A stretch of 24,484 bases of DNA from an uncultured Rikenella sp. GTDB lineage: Bacteria; Bacteroidota; Bacteroidia; Bacteroidales; Rikenellaceae. Position numbers and translations under genes: made by a program. This document shows positions 1 through 6,360 of this stretch, in pieces (the stretch's first letter is position 1; every line of letters begins with the position of its first letter). Below the pieces are notes generated by a model. It searched no databases. It had not been told where the DNA came from and worked only from the letters and a program-made list of their open reading frames with translations. The stretch is from the NCBI RefSeq assembly GCF_910577125.1, contig NZ_CAJTMN010000026.1:1-24484 (forward strand). Reading direction: 5' to 3'.

Positions 1-120
1 CATGCCACGGTAGTGGTCGCCCGAATCGTAGGACGTGGACGACCAGCTGTACCCGCTGTTGCCGACGTACCACAACGCGCCCTCGCCGTAGCCGCGGCTG
101 CCCGGGGCGGGAGTTCCCCT
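1..120 (-). pseudogene. FISUMP-like C-terminal domain remnant 1 (cut by window edge)
   Basis: Read on the minus strand, this stretch encodes PAPGSRGYGEGALWYVGN followed by SGYSWSSTSYDSGDHYRGM and then leaves the window. It matches the framework of the other five remnants here (A-P-G, G-A-L-x-x-x-G-x-x-G, W-S-S). The reading frame stays open upstream to about position 218, but no N-terminal domain or convincing start is visible. It lies directly before meaB and points away from it. The family (Fibrobacter succinogenes major paralogous domain, a C-type-lectin-like fold) is recognised from the pattern, not from a search. Confidence 0.65.
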
Positions 121-176
121 TTGCATTACAGCCGGGAGAGACTTCTTTGATCCTGCTCCTGCCGATATGGGAACAG

Positions 177-208
177 TGTGTGGAGAAGCGATTGTTTTTA
201 TAACTTTG
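177..208 (+). promoter_or_regulatory. Bacteroidetes-type promoter of meaB
   Basis: TAACTTTG at 201-208 is a perfect match to the Bacteroidetes -7 box TAnnTTTG. TGTG at 177-180 matches the -33 box TTTG in 3 of 4 bases with a 20-base spacer, inside the usual 19-21. Transcription would begin near 215, leaving a leader of about 18 bases before the GTG start. Confidence 0.6.
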
Positions 209-232
209 TTGTAGATCTAAATCGAACCCCGC

Positions 233-1327
233 GTGGAACATTACGAGGAACATCATAGACAGAACTTTGCCGACAGCGCTCTGGCCGTCGCATCCGGTAT
301 CGAACAACCGCCTGCAGTCAATCCGCATTACAAACGTCCCCGGCGGCATCGGTTGTCCGTCGACGAATATGTGGACGGAATTTTGTCCGGCAATGTGCCC
401 CTGCTCAGTCAGGCGATTACGCTGACCGAAAGTCTCTTGCCCGAGCATCATGTCTTGGCGCAGGAGATTATCGAACGGTGTCTGCCCCATTCGGGACGGT
501 CGATCCGTATCGGGATTACGGGGGTGCCGGGTGCCGGGAAATCGACATTTATCGAAGCGATGGGAGGACGCGTGACAGGGCTGGGACATAAGTTGGCCGT
601 GCTGGCGATCGACCCGAGTTCGGAACGGACGAAAGGTTCGGTTCTGGGCGACAAAACGCGGATGGAGACACTGGTGCATAATCCGTCGGCGTTTATCCGT
701 CCTTCGCCGTCGGCCGGTTCGTTGGGCGGGGTGGCGCGGAAGACGCGGGAAAGCGTGATACTGTGCGAAGCGGCGGGATTCGACGTGATTTTTATCGAAA
801 CCGTCGGAGTCGGGCAGTCCGAAACCGCCGTGCATTCGATGGTCGACCTCTTTTTGCTGATCCAGATTTCGGGTGCCGGGGATGAGTTGCAGGGCATCAA
901 GCGCGGGATCATGGAGATGGCCGATCTGGTGGCGATCAACAAAGCGGACGGTGATAACGTGCACCGGGCCGAGCTGGCTCGTCGTCAATTCCAGAACGCC
1001 CTTTCGCTGTTTCCGATGCCGGAATCGGGATGGAAACCGCGGGTTTATACCCTTTCATCGACCGAGGGGCGAGGGGTGACCGAGTTATGGGGCGGAATCG
1101 AAGATTATCTGAAATTTACGCAGACGAACGGCTATTTTGCCCGGAATCGGAGCCGGCAGTCGAAATATTGGATGTACGAGACGATCGATGCCGAGTTGCG
1201 GGACAATTTTTATAAATCTCCGGCGATCGAGCCGTTGCTGGCCGACTATGAGCGTCGGGTTTTGGAAGACAAAATCAGTTCTTTTGCCGCTGCCCATGAA
1301 TTGTTAAGTCGCTATTATAAGAAATAG
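233..1327 (+). CDS. meaB: Methylmalonyl-CoA mutase-associated GTPase MeaB
   Basis: G3E-family P-loop GTPase (ArgK/MeaB) that loads and protects adenosylcobalamin in methylmalonyl-CoA mutase, the cytosolic enzyme of the succinate-propionate route. Visible motifs are Walker A GVPGAGKST (97-105), AIDPSS (125-130), the switch region ETVGVGQSE (189-197) and the guanine-specificity motif NKAD (236-239). The length of 364 residues is normal for the family. The start is GTG at 233: an in-frame TAA lies 15 bases upstream and the promoter ends at 208, so no longer form is possible. The mutase subunits that often neighbour meaB are not in the window. It is followed by a 1.45-kb repeat island without genes. 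Confidence 0.95.
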   Translation: MEHYEEHHRQNFADSALAVASGIEQPPAVNPHYKRPRRHRLSVDEYVDGILSGNVPLLSQAITLTESLLPEHHVLAQEIIERCLPHSGRSIRIGITGVPGAGKSTFIEAMGGRVTGLGHKLAVLAIDPSSERTKGSVLGDKTRMETLVHNPSAFIRPSPSAGSLGGVARKTRESVILCEAAGFDVIFIETVGVGQSETAVHSMVDLFLLIQISGAGDELQGIKRGIMEMADLVAINKADGDNVHRAELARRQFQNALSLFPMPESGWKPRVYTLSSTEGRGVTELWGGIEDYLKFTQTNGYFARNRSRQSKYWMYETIDAELRDNFYKSPAIEPLLADYERRVLEDKISSFAAAHELLSRYYKK

Positions 1328-1341
1328 ACGCGATGTTTTGT

Positions 1342-1379
1342 CTGCCGATGGTTTGAGAGATGATTTGCTATTTCGGCAG
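1342..1379 (+). terminator. Weak hairpin after meaB
   Basis: CTGCCGA (1342-1348) pairs with TCGGCAG (1373-1379), only 15 bases after the meaB stop codon. The loop is long (24 bases) and no T-run follows, so this is at best a poor terminator or an mRNA 3' end structure. Confidence 0.25.
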
Positions 1380-1458
1380 CCGCTGCTGGCATGAATAAGT
1401 CTTGCGGAGCCTGACGCGCGGACAGAACGATGCAAAGATTTTGGCTGAGCAGAAAAGT

Positions 1459-1516
1459 GGAAATGCGGAGCATTTCCCCGTCCACGGGACGTGGGACCTG
1501 GCCGGCCCGAGGCCAG
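1459..1516 (+). repeat. E module copy 1 (three consecutive hairpins)
   Basis: Hairpin 1: GGAAATGC (1459-1466), loop gga, GCATTTCC (1470-1477). Hairpin 2: CCACG-gga-CGTGG (1482-1494). Hairpin 3: CTGGCC (1498-1503), loop ggcccga, GGCCAG (1511-1516). This is the cleanest copy and defines the module. Confidence 0.85.
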
Positions 1517-1558
1517 TTCTATCCTGTTAGGCATGGCGCGCGACCAAAACTCCCTCCT

Positions 1559-1635
1559 GTCGCCCGCCCCGCATTAAAGAGGGATTTCACTCGTTTTGCG
1601 GCGAGCAAAATCGAGGTGAAATCCCAGCGGGCGAC
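1559..1635 (+). repeat. B module copy 1 (long hairpin)
   Basis: Outer arms GTCGCCCGC (1559-1567) and GCGGGCGAC (1627-1635) enclose an inner hairpin with arms starting GGGATTTC (1581) and ending GAAATCCC (1625). The inner arms continue as CTCGTTTTGC / GCAAAATCGAG around a loop near 1600. It is followed after 13 bases by an A module, an order repeated at 10175-10335. Confidence 0.85.
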
Positions 1636-1648
1636 GGTTGAAAAGCCC

Positions 1649-1721
1649 CGCGCGCCACGCCTTAAGGGGGAAATCGTTCAAACACGCAATCGTGTTTGAA
1701 CAAGATTTCCCAAGGCGCGCG
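1649..1721 (+). repeat. A module copy 1 (long hairpin)
   Basis: Outer arms CGCGCGCC...CCTT (1649-1663) and AAGGCGCGCG (1712-1721). Middle arms GGGAAATC (1668-1675) and GATTTCCC (1704-1711). Inner arms TTCAAACACG (1677-1686) and CGTGTTTGAA (1691-1700) with loop caat. The inner arm sequence is unlike the other A copies, yet it pairs perfectly. Confidence 0.88.
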
Positions 1722-1817
1722 GATAAAACCCGATTTACCTAACGTTGTTCGGCTGTCGGTCTCGAGAAAATAATAAAGGCTCCGCGCCGTAACGCGAACG
1801 CTTAGGCCGCGGAGGCC

Positions 1818-1847
1818 CCTACTTTCTACTATGTGGTAGAAAGTAGG
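1818..1847. repeat. Perfect 12-bp inverted repeat in repeat island
   Basis: CCTACTTTCTAC (1818-1829) and GTAGAAAGTAGG (1836-1847) are exact complements around a 6-base loop. It lies just past the C-terminal tail of FISUMP remnant 2, which is on the minus strand, so it could have been that gene's 3' end structure. No T-run follows on either strand. Confidence 0.7.
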
Positions 1848-1859
1848 CAAAGAGCACAT

Positions 1860-2312
1860 TCAAGGGGGATTCACATCCCCCTTGAAAATCCCCCGGCGAT
1901 TCGACGCCCCTTTGGTTTGTGAGTGCGACACGTACCGTTTCTTCGTCTCTTCCGAGAGGCAACGCAACTGAAAACCGTGGCCGCGATTGTGCGCGCCGCT
2001 GGGGTAGAGGTTCTGCGTGTAGAAGTCCAAATACCGCACCGTGACGTCGCCCGTCACCGGCGTACACGACCAACTGTACCCGCCGTTGCCGACGCTCCAC
2101 AACGCGCCCTCGCCGCGGCCGCGGCTGCCCGGGGCGGGGTACCAGGCAAGCGGGGTTCCCGTGCCGGATGTGCTTACCTTGTACAACCGACCGTTGGTCG
2201 CCTTGTAATGACCTGCTCCATAAGACTCTCCAGCTACGCCGTCCGAATAGTACGGGAAAGTCCCGTTCAAAGGCACATCAGCGTCCCGCGTAAAGTCAGA
2301 CCAAGTGCCGTT
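1860..2312 (-). pseudogene. FISUMP-like domain remnant 2 (longest intact frame)
   Basis: On the minus strand the frame runs from NGTWSDFTRDADVPLNG, through SGTGTPLAWYPAPGS, GALWSVGNGGYSWS and a variable core, to HGFQLRCLSE, then a tail EETKKRYVSHSQTKG and further residues to a stop at 1860. Framework residues match a FISUMP/C-type-lectin-like domain. There is no signal peptide, no N-terminal domain and no plausible start: upstream of the domain the sequence becomes a C module within 12 bases. The N-terminal 60 residues are nearly identical to those of remnant 4, while the core differs. It is either a promoterless remnant or a silent donor cassette. Confidence 0.7.
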
Positions 2313-2323
2313 CCTTCTCTGTC

Positions 2324-2400
2324 CGCGCGCCTTGGGCGATTCATTCTGTTTTGGCTCGTCGCCGAAACAGTTGAATCGCCTTTTCAGGCGTCGGCGCGCG
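2324..2400 (-). repeat. C module copy 1 (long hairpin, minus orientation)
   Basis: Outer arms CGCGCGCC (2324-2331) and GGCGCGCG (2393-2400). The inner arms GGCGATTCA and TGAATCGCC-type sequences continue into CTGTTTCGGC / GCCgAAACAG around the loop near 2358. Compared with copies 2-5 it is inverted, in the same orientation as the neighbouring FISUMP remnants. Confidence 0.82.
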
Positions 2401-2423
2401 GTCGAGCTTCGAGCCGGACGGGA

Positions 2424-2480
2424 CTGCCCTCGGGCCGGGCGGGCCCCACGTCCCGTGGACGGGCGAAACTTGCGTTTCGC
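2424..2480 (-). repeat. E module copy 2 (minus orientation)
   Basis: Read on the minus strand: hairpin 1 arms GCGAAAC and GTTTCGC (2463-2480), hairpin 2 CCACG-gga-CGTGG, hairpin 3 with arms of the GCCCG/CGGGC kind (2424-2446). It begins 21 bases after the stop codon of FISUMP remnant 3 on the same strand. Confidence 0.8.
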
Positions 2481-2501
2481 TGCGGCCGTGTCAGCCCCCG
2501 T

Positions 2502-2690
2502 TTATTCCGAGAGGCAACGCAACTGATAACCGTGGCCACGGTTGCTCGAGTAGCTGGGCTGAGCTGCATCCATCACGAAGCGCAGAAAAACGCTACCCAT
2601 CCCATTGACCGAAGCCGACCAGACGGAACCCTCGTTGCCGATGTAGTACAGCGCGCCCGAGGTGCTGTGACGGAAGCCCGGGGCGTTCAT
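2502..2690 (-). pseudogene. FISUMP-like C-terminal domain remnant 3
   Basis: Encodes NAPGFRHSTSGALYYIGNEG, then VWSASVNGMGSVFLRF, then DAAQPSYSSNRGHGYQLRCLSE broken across the variable core, and ends at TAA (2502-2504). Only the last 60 or so residues of the domain are present. An ATG precedes A-P-G by one codon, but there is no promoter, signal peptide or N-terminal domain. Its left border coincides with the terminator hairpin of the PEGA-like gene, so it could be read through from that gene, though in a frame of its own. Confidence 0.65.
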
Positions 2691-2713
2691 CGGCTACTTA
2701 ACCTTTACAAGAA

Positions 2714-2749
2714 GGCCCTGTCGAGCGAACTGTTTCGCTCGACAGGGCC
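2714..2749. terminator. Strong hairpin after the PEGA-like gene
   Basis: A perfect 16-bp stem, GGCCCTGTCGAGCGAA (2714-2729) and TTCGCTCGACAGGGCC (2734-2749), with loop CTGT. On the plus strand it is followed by GTGTGTTTTT. On the minus strand, downstream of the PEGA-like stop, the following tract is the poorer TTCTTGT. It is best placed to end the minus-strand gene and probably works on both strands. Confidence 0.7.
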
Positions 2750-2778
2750 GTGTGTTTTTAGGCGAAGACTTTGAGATT

Positions 2779-3510
2779 TTACTCTTCTTTTTTTACCATT
2801 TCGAAAAAGCTGCTGATCTCCTGCTGGTCGATCGCCTGACGGACATTGAACCGTTTGACCTGAGGCTCGTAACCGTTTTTGGTGACTTTGATCTCGATCT
2901 GCACGTCACGCGCGTTTTCGTACGTAAGGCCCTGGATGTTGAACGAGCGGGTCTCCTCGAACGGAGTGGTCATCAGGTAAGTCTCGTTGGTGTTCTTGAC
3001 CTCGGACGGAATGCTCGAAATGACCCGCCAGAAGATGCGTGCTCCCTGCGGGTCGGAGTCGAAGAACCAACGGATGATCGTCCGTTCCAGTGCCGTTTTG
3101 CCCGCGTTGTCGCGGCTGACGCGTTCGCCGGCCGCTCCGGACGGAATTGTCGCGTCTTTGGCGTAGACTGCGCTTCGAGGGAATTCATAAGCGATGCTCA
3201 TGGGATCCGTTACTTTAAAGAACCCGATTTTTGTTTCTGTGGGTGTCGCATGCACCGTGCCGTCCGGATAGCCCTCCTTGCGGAAAGTCAGGTCTATTCC
3301 CCGTTTCATCTCCTCTTTTGAAAGTTTCAGGACCACAGTTCCCGGAGTGGATGCGCAAATCAGTTGTCCTTTGAAATAGACCTTGGCCTCGGTCGGAGAG
3401 GATTGTACTTCGGCCGGGACAGAATAGGTCTTCTTTGCCTGCGCAGTGTCAGGATGCCAACCGATCAAGGAAGACAATAACAGAATGAAACAGATTTTTT
3501 TCATTTTCAT
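2779..3510 (-). CDS. Secreted protein with PEGA-like beta domains, function unknown
   Basis: 243 residues from ATG at 3510. A longer frame begins at 3612, but residue 1 here starts a classic signal peptide: MKMKK, a hydrophobic run ICFILLLSSLIGW, and an AQA cleavage site after residue 25. The mature protein has a PEGA-like segment at about 30-82 (S-x-P-T-E-A-K-V-Y-F-K-G, then S-T-P-G and K-E-G-Y-P). A second similar segment lies at about 135-230 (SDPQGARIFWRV, then TTPFEE and TKNGYEPQ). PEGA-type domains are small extracytoplasmic beta-folds linked to surface or envelope structures; no enzyme motif is visible. The protein is probably periplasmic, since there is no lipobox. It is transcribed divergently from bamD and stands alone, ending 30 bases before a strong hairpin. 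Confidence 0.75.
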   Translation of the reverse strand: MKMKKICFILLLSSLIGWHPDTAQAKKTYSVPAEVQSSPTEAKVYFKGQLICASTPGTVVLKLSKEEMKRGIDLTFRKEGYPDGTVHATPTETKIGFFKVTDPMSIAYEFPRSAVYAKDATIPSGAAGERVSRDNAGKTALERTIIRWFFDSDPQGARIFWRVISSIPSEVKNTNETYLMTTPFEETRSFNIQGLTYENARDVQIEIKVTKNGYEPQVKRFNVRQAIDQQEISSFFEMVKKEE

Positions 3511-3538
3511 CGAATGATTGCCGGCCCCACGGCGGTTT

Positions 3539-3568
3539 GAAAGATAGTTCGCGTAAAGACATAAAAAA
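3539..3568 (-). promoter_or_regulatory. Possible promoter of the PEGA-like gene
   Basis: On the minus strand TATCTTTC (3546-3539) resembles the -7 box TAnnTTTG (one mismatch), with TTTT 18 bases further upstream at the -33 position. Transcription would start about 20 bases before the ATG. A perfect -7 box, TACCTTTG, also lies far upstream on the same strand at 3838-3831 and is an alternative. Confidence 0.3.
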
Positions 3569-3592
3569 CGTGGGACAATACTTTGATTATCT

Positions 3593-3710
3593 GTCTTTCG
3601 AGGTCTTCGCAATACCCTGCAGTCAAATAATGAGTAAAGCCCACGTATCGCTACGCAGGCGTCACACTTTACTCTTGACTGCTTTTGAAAGTTGCGAAGT
3701 TTCGAAAGAC
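3593..3710. repeat. 118-bp imperfect inverted repeat
   Basis: The left arm starts GTCTTTCGAGGTCTTCGCAA (3593) and continues with GCAGTCAA (3619) and TGAGTAAAG (3631). The right arm reads CTTTACTC (3667), TTGACTGC (3675) and TTGCGAAG...TTCGAAAGAC, ending at 3710. The centre folds as GCC-ca-CGTA-tcgc-TACG-ca-GGC (3639-3660). Nearly the whole element pairs, with short bulges. No open frame of note lies inside. It could be a MITE-like element or a structured leader if the gene at 2779-3510 is read from the distal promoter at 3838-3831. Confidence 0.75.
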
Positions 3711-3741
3711 AAGAAATAAAGCTAACGCTTTTTATGTGAAG

Positions 3742-3762
3742 CGACAGGATTCTCTCCTGTCG
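3742..3762. repeat. Short perfect hairpin
   Basis: CGACAGGA (3742-3749) and TCCTGTCG (3755-3762) with loop TTCTC. No T-run adjoins it. It lies between the 118-bp inverted repeat and the distal minus-strand promoter box. Confidence 0.5.
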
Positions 3763-3907
3763 TCGAGTGGTCTGGAAAAAAGTAGGTTCTGCTATTCGGT
3801 CATAGGCAATCTCGGGTATTGGTCTTGGGACAAAGGTAGGAAAAAATGATGACTTTCGGCGGATGCCGGTTTTGGCAGGGTGGGCCCGCCGTTCAAAAAA
3901 AGTTTAT

Positions 3908-3915
3908 TACCTTTG
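3908..3915 (+). promoter_or_regulatory. Promoter -7 box of bamD
   Basis: TACCTTTG fits the Bacteroidetes -7 consensus TAnnTTTG exactly and lies 32 bases before the bamD ATG, giving a leader of about 26 bases. No good TTTG is found at the -33 position, so the call rests on the -7 box and its placement. Confidence 0.5.
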
Positions 3916-3947
3916 CAAATTAACGGATACGACCACTCGTCTTGCTT

Positions 3948-5039
3948 ATGAGATACCTGAGGATTGCCCTTCTGCTCCTGACAGCCGCTTCGGGGCTGGC
4001 TTCGTGCAGCCAGATGAACAGACTGATCAAGAGCAAGGATACCGAAAAGATATACCAGGCCGGTCTCGATGCCTACCGCAACAAAAAGTATCGCAAGGCG
4101 GTCGACTATTTCGAGGCCGTGTATAACGACCTGTATAGCACCGATCGGGCCGACACCCTCCTGTTCTATTCCTCGAAAGCCTACTACATGCAGGGCCTTT
4201 ATGACCTGGCGGCCGAAGGGTTCGACCAGTATCGCAAGAACTTCAGCCGGAGACCGTTCGCCGAAGAGGCCGAATACCTCCTTCCGATGTGCTATTACCA
4301 CCTCTCGCGGCCGGCCGAACGCGACCAGGAGGAGACCTATAAGGCGATCACCACTTTCAACGAATACTTGAACCGCCATCCCGAAAGCATCAAAGCCGAA
4401 GACATCCGGACGATGCTCGAAGAGCTGCAGCAGAAACTCTACGAAAAGGCCTTCATCAACGCGTCGCTGTACTTCAAACTGCAGCGCTATCCGGCTTCGG
4501 TCGCCGCTTTGCGCTACTCGCTCAAGGAGATGCCCGAGACCCCGTATCGCGAACAGATGATGTATCTGATCTGCCAGTCGTGGTACAACTATGCCAAAAA
4601 CAGCGTCCCGGCGCGGAAACTGGACCGGTACATGAAGATGGTGGACTCGTACTACAACTTCCGGAGCGAATATCCCGAGAGCGCGGCGGCATTGAAGACC
4701 CTCAGCCGGATGTTCCGGGATGCGAAAACGTACGTCGACCAGAACCAGCAGGCGGCGGTGGATATCGAGAAGAACCGCATCGACGCGGAGAGTCTGAAGT
4801 CCGAGATTCGGGTGCAGAAAGAGAAGCTCCGCGGAATGACCGATCAGCTGGAGCGGGATGCGGCCAAACGGAAACTGCGGGAGGACGAAGCCTTGCTCAA
4901 GGAGCAGCAGAAGCGGATCAAGTCCGAGGCCAAACAGCTGAAGAAAAACGATACCCGGTTGCGCAAACGCGAGAAGAAGGGGGCCGATGCCGAGGAGGCG
5001 GAAGAGGAGGAAAAGATATGGGTGGAGAAGGAAAAGTAG
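3948..5039 (+). CDS. bamD: Outer membrane assembly lipoprotein BamD
   Basis: 363 residues from ATG at 3948. It has a lipoprotein signal, MRYLRIALLLLTAASGLASC, with lipobox L17-A-S-C20. After the acylated cysteine come TPR-type repeats typical of BamD/YfiO: DAYRNKKYRKAVDYFEAVYN (about 42-61), then helices with DLAAEGFDQYRKNF and YKAITTFNEYLNRHPES. BamD is the essential partner of BamA in beta-barrel insertion, anchored in the inner leaflet of the outer membrane. The last 110 or so residues form a charged Lys/Glu-rich coiled-coil and low-complexity tail ending KIWVEKEK, longer than in classical BamD of about 250-270 residues. The position before rpoZ is the usual one in Bacteroidales. A TTG two codons upstream is not favoured as the start. 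Confidence 0.9.
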   Translation: MRYLRIALLLLTAASGLASCSQMNRLIKSKDTEKIYQAGLDAYRNKKYRKAVDYFEAVYNDLYSTDRADTLLFYSSKAYYMQGLYDLAAEGFDQYRKNFSRRPFAEEAEYLLPMCYYHLSRPAERDQEETYKAITTFNEYLNRHPESIKAEDIRTMLEELQQKLYEKAFINASLYFKLQRYPASVAALRYSLKEMPETPYREQMMYLICQSWYNYAKNSVPARKLDRYMKMVDSYYNFRSEYPESAAALKTLSRMFRDAKTYVDQNQQAAVDIEKNRIDAESLKSEIRVQKEKLRGMTDQLERDAAKRKLREDEALLKEQQKRIKSEAKQLKKNDTRLRKREKKGADAEEAEEEEKIWVEKEK

Positions 5040-5089
5040 AGAACACGCGATAATTTTCGGATTCGGACATAGAATTTACAAGCAGACAT

Positions 5090-5431
5090 ATGGAAATCAA
5101 AGGACAGCAGATACCGACCAATACGGTGACCCGTACGCTCAGCGAGCTGGATGCGGCCACGGGAAATATTTACGAGACAGTGAACGTGATCGCTCGGCGT
5201 GCCAACCAGATCAACAGCGAATTGAAGCAGGAGTTGGCATCTAAGTTGTCGGAATTTTCGTTCGCTACGGACAACCTGGAAGAGACCTTCGAGAATCGTG
5301 AGCAGATCGAAGTGTCGCGTCATTACGAACGTTTGCCGAAGCCGACCCTGATAGCCGTCGAAGAGTACCTCGAAGGCGAAGTAGCCTTTCGGGAGCGGCA
5401 TCCTCAGGCCGGGAGTCCGTCGGGCGAGTAG
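5090..5431 (+). CDS. rpoZ: RNA polymerase omega subunit, Rpb6/RpoZ type
   Basis: 113 residues, the size and pattern of the Bacteroidetes omega/Rpb6-like subunit: an N-terminal T-V-T-R-T-L-S-E-L-D segment, then TGNIYETVNVIARRANQIN (residues 25-43), the helix that in this family contacts the beta' subunit and assists its folding. The downstream KPTLIAVEEYLEGEVAFRE segment is also typical. It begins 50 bases after bamD; TAATTTTC at 5051-5058 loosely resembles a -7 box, but co-transcription with bamD is as likely. In related genomes coaBC follows closely. Here 1.4 kb of structured repeats intervenes. Confidence 0.88.
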   Translation: MEIKGQQIPTNTVTRTLSELDAATGNIYETVNVIARRANQINSELKQELASKLSEFSFATDNLEETFENREQIEVSRHYERLPKPTLIAVEEYLEGEVAFRERHPQAGSPSGE

Positions 5432-5509
5432 GCGGAGGCTGCGGGCTTGGGACGTGCTTGAACCTTGCGGCGGTGGGGCGCGCGGACATTAGGCGCAGCA
5501 AACAAGTAA

Positions 5510-5569
5510 GCGAAACGTAGTTTCGCTCCGTCCTGCCGGGGTCACCCGGCCGCCGCCCGCGCAGGGCAG
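5510..5569 (+). repeat. E module copy 3 (variant stem 2)
   Basis: Hairpin 1: GCGAAAC-gta-GTTTCGC (5510-5526). Hairpin 2: GCCGGG-gtca-CCCGGC (5535-5550), which replaces the usual CCACG/CGTGG arms yet pairs fully. Hairpin 3 is weak: GCCC (5554-5557) with GGGC (5564-5567). Confidence 0.8.
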
Positions 5570-5616
5570 TTTTATCGTTAGGGTAGAGGCTGGCAATTGG
5601 GAGTGCGGCACGCACC

Positions 5617-5688
5617 GCCCGCCCGCTTAAAGAGGGATTTCACTCGTTTTGCGGTGAGCAAAATCGAGATGCAATCCCAGCGGGTGAC
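5617..5688 (+). repeat. B module copy 2
   Basis: Outer arms GCCCGC (5621-5626) and GCGGGTGAC (5680-5688). Inner arms GGGATTTCACTCGTTTTGC and GCAAAATCGAGATGcAATCCC. One mismatch in the inner stem suggests mild decay. Confidence 0.8.
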
Positions 5689-5707
5689 CGACTATCGCGG
5701 AATATCC

Positions 5708-5781
5708 CGCGCGCCACGCCTAAAAAGCGATTCAATCATTTCGGCGGTGAGCCGAAATAGAATGAATCGCGCAGGCGCGCG
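5708..5781 (+). repeat. C module copy 2
   Basis: Outer arms CGCGCGCC (5708-5715) and GGCGCGCG (5774-5781). Inner arms AGCGATTCAatCATTTCGGC and GCCGAAATagaatGAATCGCg. CATTTCGGC/GCCGAAATag replaces CTGTTTCGGC/GCCGAAACAG of the other copies while keeping most pairs. Confidence 0.8.
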
Positions 5782-5809
5782 AACAGAGAATTGGGTAGCA
5801 AACCGGTAA

Positions 5810-5869
5810 GCGATACGCAGTATCGCTCCGTCCCGCCGGGGTCACCCGGCCGCCGCCCGCGCAGGGCAG
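5810..5869 (+). repeat. E module copy 4 (covarying stem 1)
   Basis: Hairpin 1: GCGATAC-gca-GTATCGC (5810-5826). Relative to copy 3 both arms changed together (A to T and T to A). Hairpin 2 is GCCGGG-gtca-CCCGGC as in copy 3. About 60 bases are otherwise near-identical to 5510-5569. Confidence 0.82.
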
Positions 5870-5892
5870 TCCCGGCCGGCCTGAAGCTTGAC

Positions 5893-5968
5893 AGTCGCCC
5901 GCACGCTCAAGAGGGCATATTCTCGTTGGTTGGTGAGTGCCAACCAACGAGAATTGCCGCGGGCGACT
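5893..5968 (+). repeat. D module copy 1
   Basis: Outer arms AGTCGCCCGC (5893-5902) and GCGGGCGACT (5959-5968). Inner arms TCTCGTTGGTTG and CAACCAACGAGA close a loop of about 7 bases. Confidence 0.83.
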
Positions 5969-6012
5969 GAAATTGGGGTGGATACGGCCAGCCTTCGAGT
6001 GTCGAGCGGCAT

Positions 6013-6084
6013 CGCGCCACGCCTTGAAAGGCGATTCAACTGTTTCGGCGACAAGCCGAAAGAGAATGAATCGCCCCGGCGCTC
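6013..6084 (+). repeat. C module copy 3
   Basis: Outer arms CGCGCC (6013-6018) and GGCGC (6079-6083). Inner arms GGCGATTCAACTGTTTCGGC and GCCGAAAGAGAATGAATCGCC. It lies between D and A modules in a tight D-C-A series. Confidence 0.8.
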
Positions 6085-6099
6085 GAACAAAGCTCACCT

Positions 6100-6171
6100 G
6101 CGCGCCACGCCTTAGAAGGGAAATCGTCAAAATGTGTCGGCACATTTTGACAAGATTTCCCAAGGCGCGCG
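6100..6171 (+). repeat. A module copy 2
   Basis: Outer arms GCGCGCC...CCTT (6100-6113) and AAGGCGCGCG (6162-6171). Inner hairpin GGGAAATC-g-TCAAAATGTG, loop tcgg, CACATTTTGA-caa-GATTTCCC. Confidence 0.88.
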
Positions 6172-6209
6172 GGCAGAGAATGGGCAAAAATTAGGCTAAC
6201 CCAGCTGCA

Positions 6210-6266
6210 GAAATGCGTAAGCATTTCCCGTCCACGGGACGTGGGGCCTGCGCGGCCCGAGCGCAG
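6210..6266 (+). repeat. E module copy 5
   Basis: Hairpin 1: GAAATGC-gtaa-GCATTTC (6210-6227). Hairpin 2: CCACG-gga-CGTGG (6232-6244). Hairpin 3: CTGCGC-ggcccga-GCGCAG (6248-6266). Compared with copy 1, the third stem changed from CTGGCC/GGCCAG to CTGCGC/GCGCAG, again as pairs. Confidence 0.85.
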
Positions 6267-6280
6267 TACCCTCAAACCAC

Positions 6281-6353
6281 CGCGCGCCACGCCTTAGAAG
6301 GGAAATCGTCAAAATACACTGGTGTGTTTTGACAGGATTTCCCAAGGCGCGCG
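6281..6353 (+). repeat. A module copy 3
   Basis: Outer arms CGCGCGCC (6281-6288) and AAGGCGCGCG (6344-6353). Inner arms TCAAAATACAC and GTGTGTTTTGA pair with one G-T, around loop tg. FISUMP remnant 4 starts within 12 bases of its right end, the same junction seen between the C module and remnant 2. Confidence 0.87.
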
Positions 6354-6360
6354 GACAGAC

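Noticed and set aside
1923..2774. Plus-strand open frame of 283 codons across the first repeat island
   Set aside because: It runs antisense through two FISUMP remnants, a C module and an E module, and its protein is arginine-rich noise.
3792..4379. Minus-strand frame of 195 codons overlapping the start of bamD
   Set aside because: It is antisense to the conserved BamD lipobox and TPR region and has no family resemblance.
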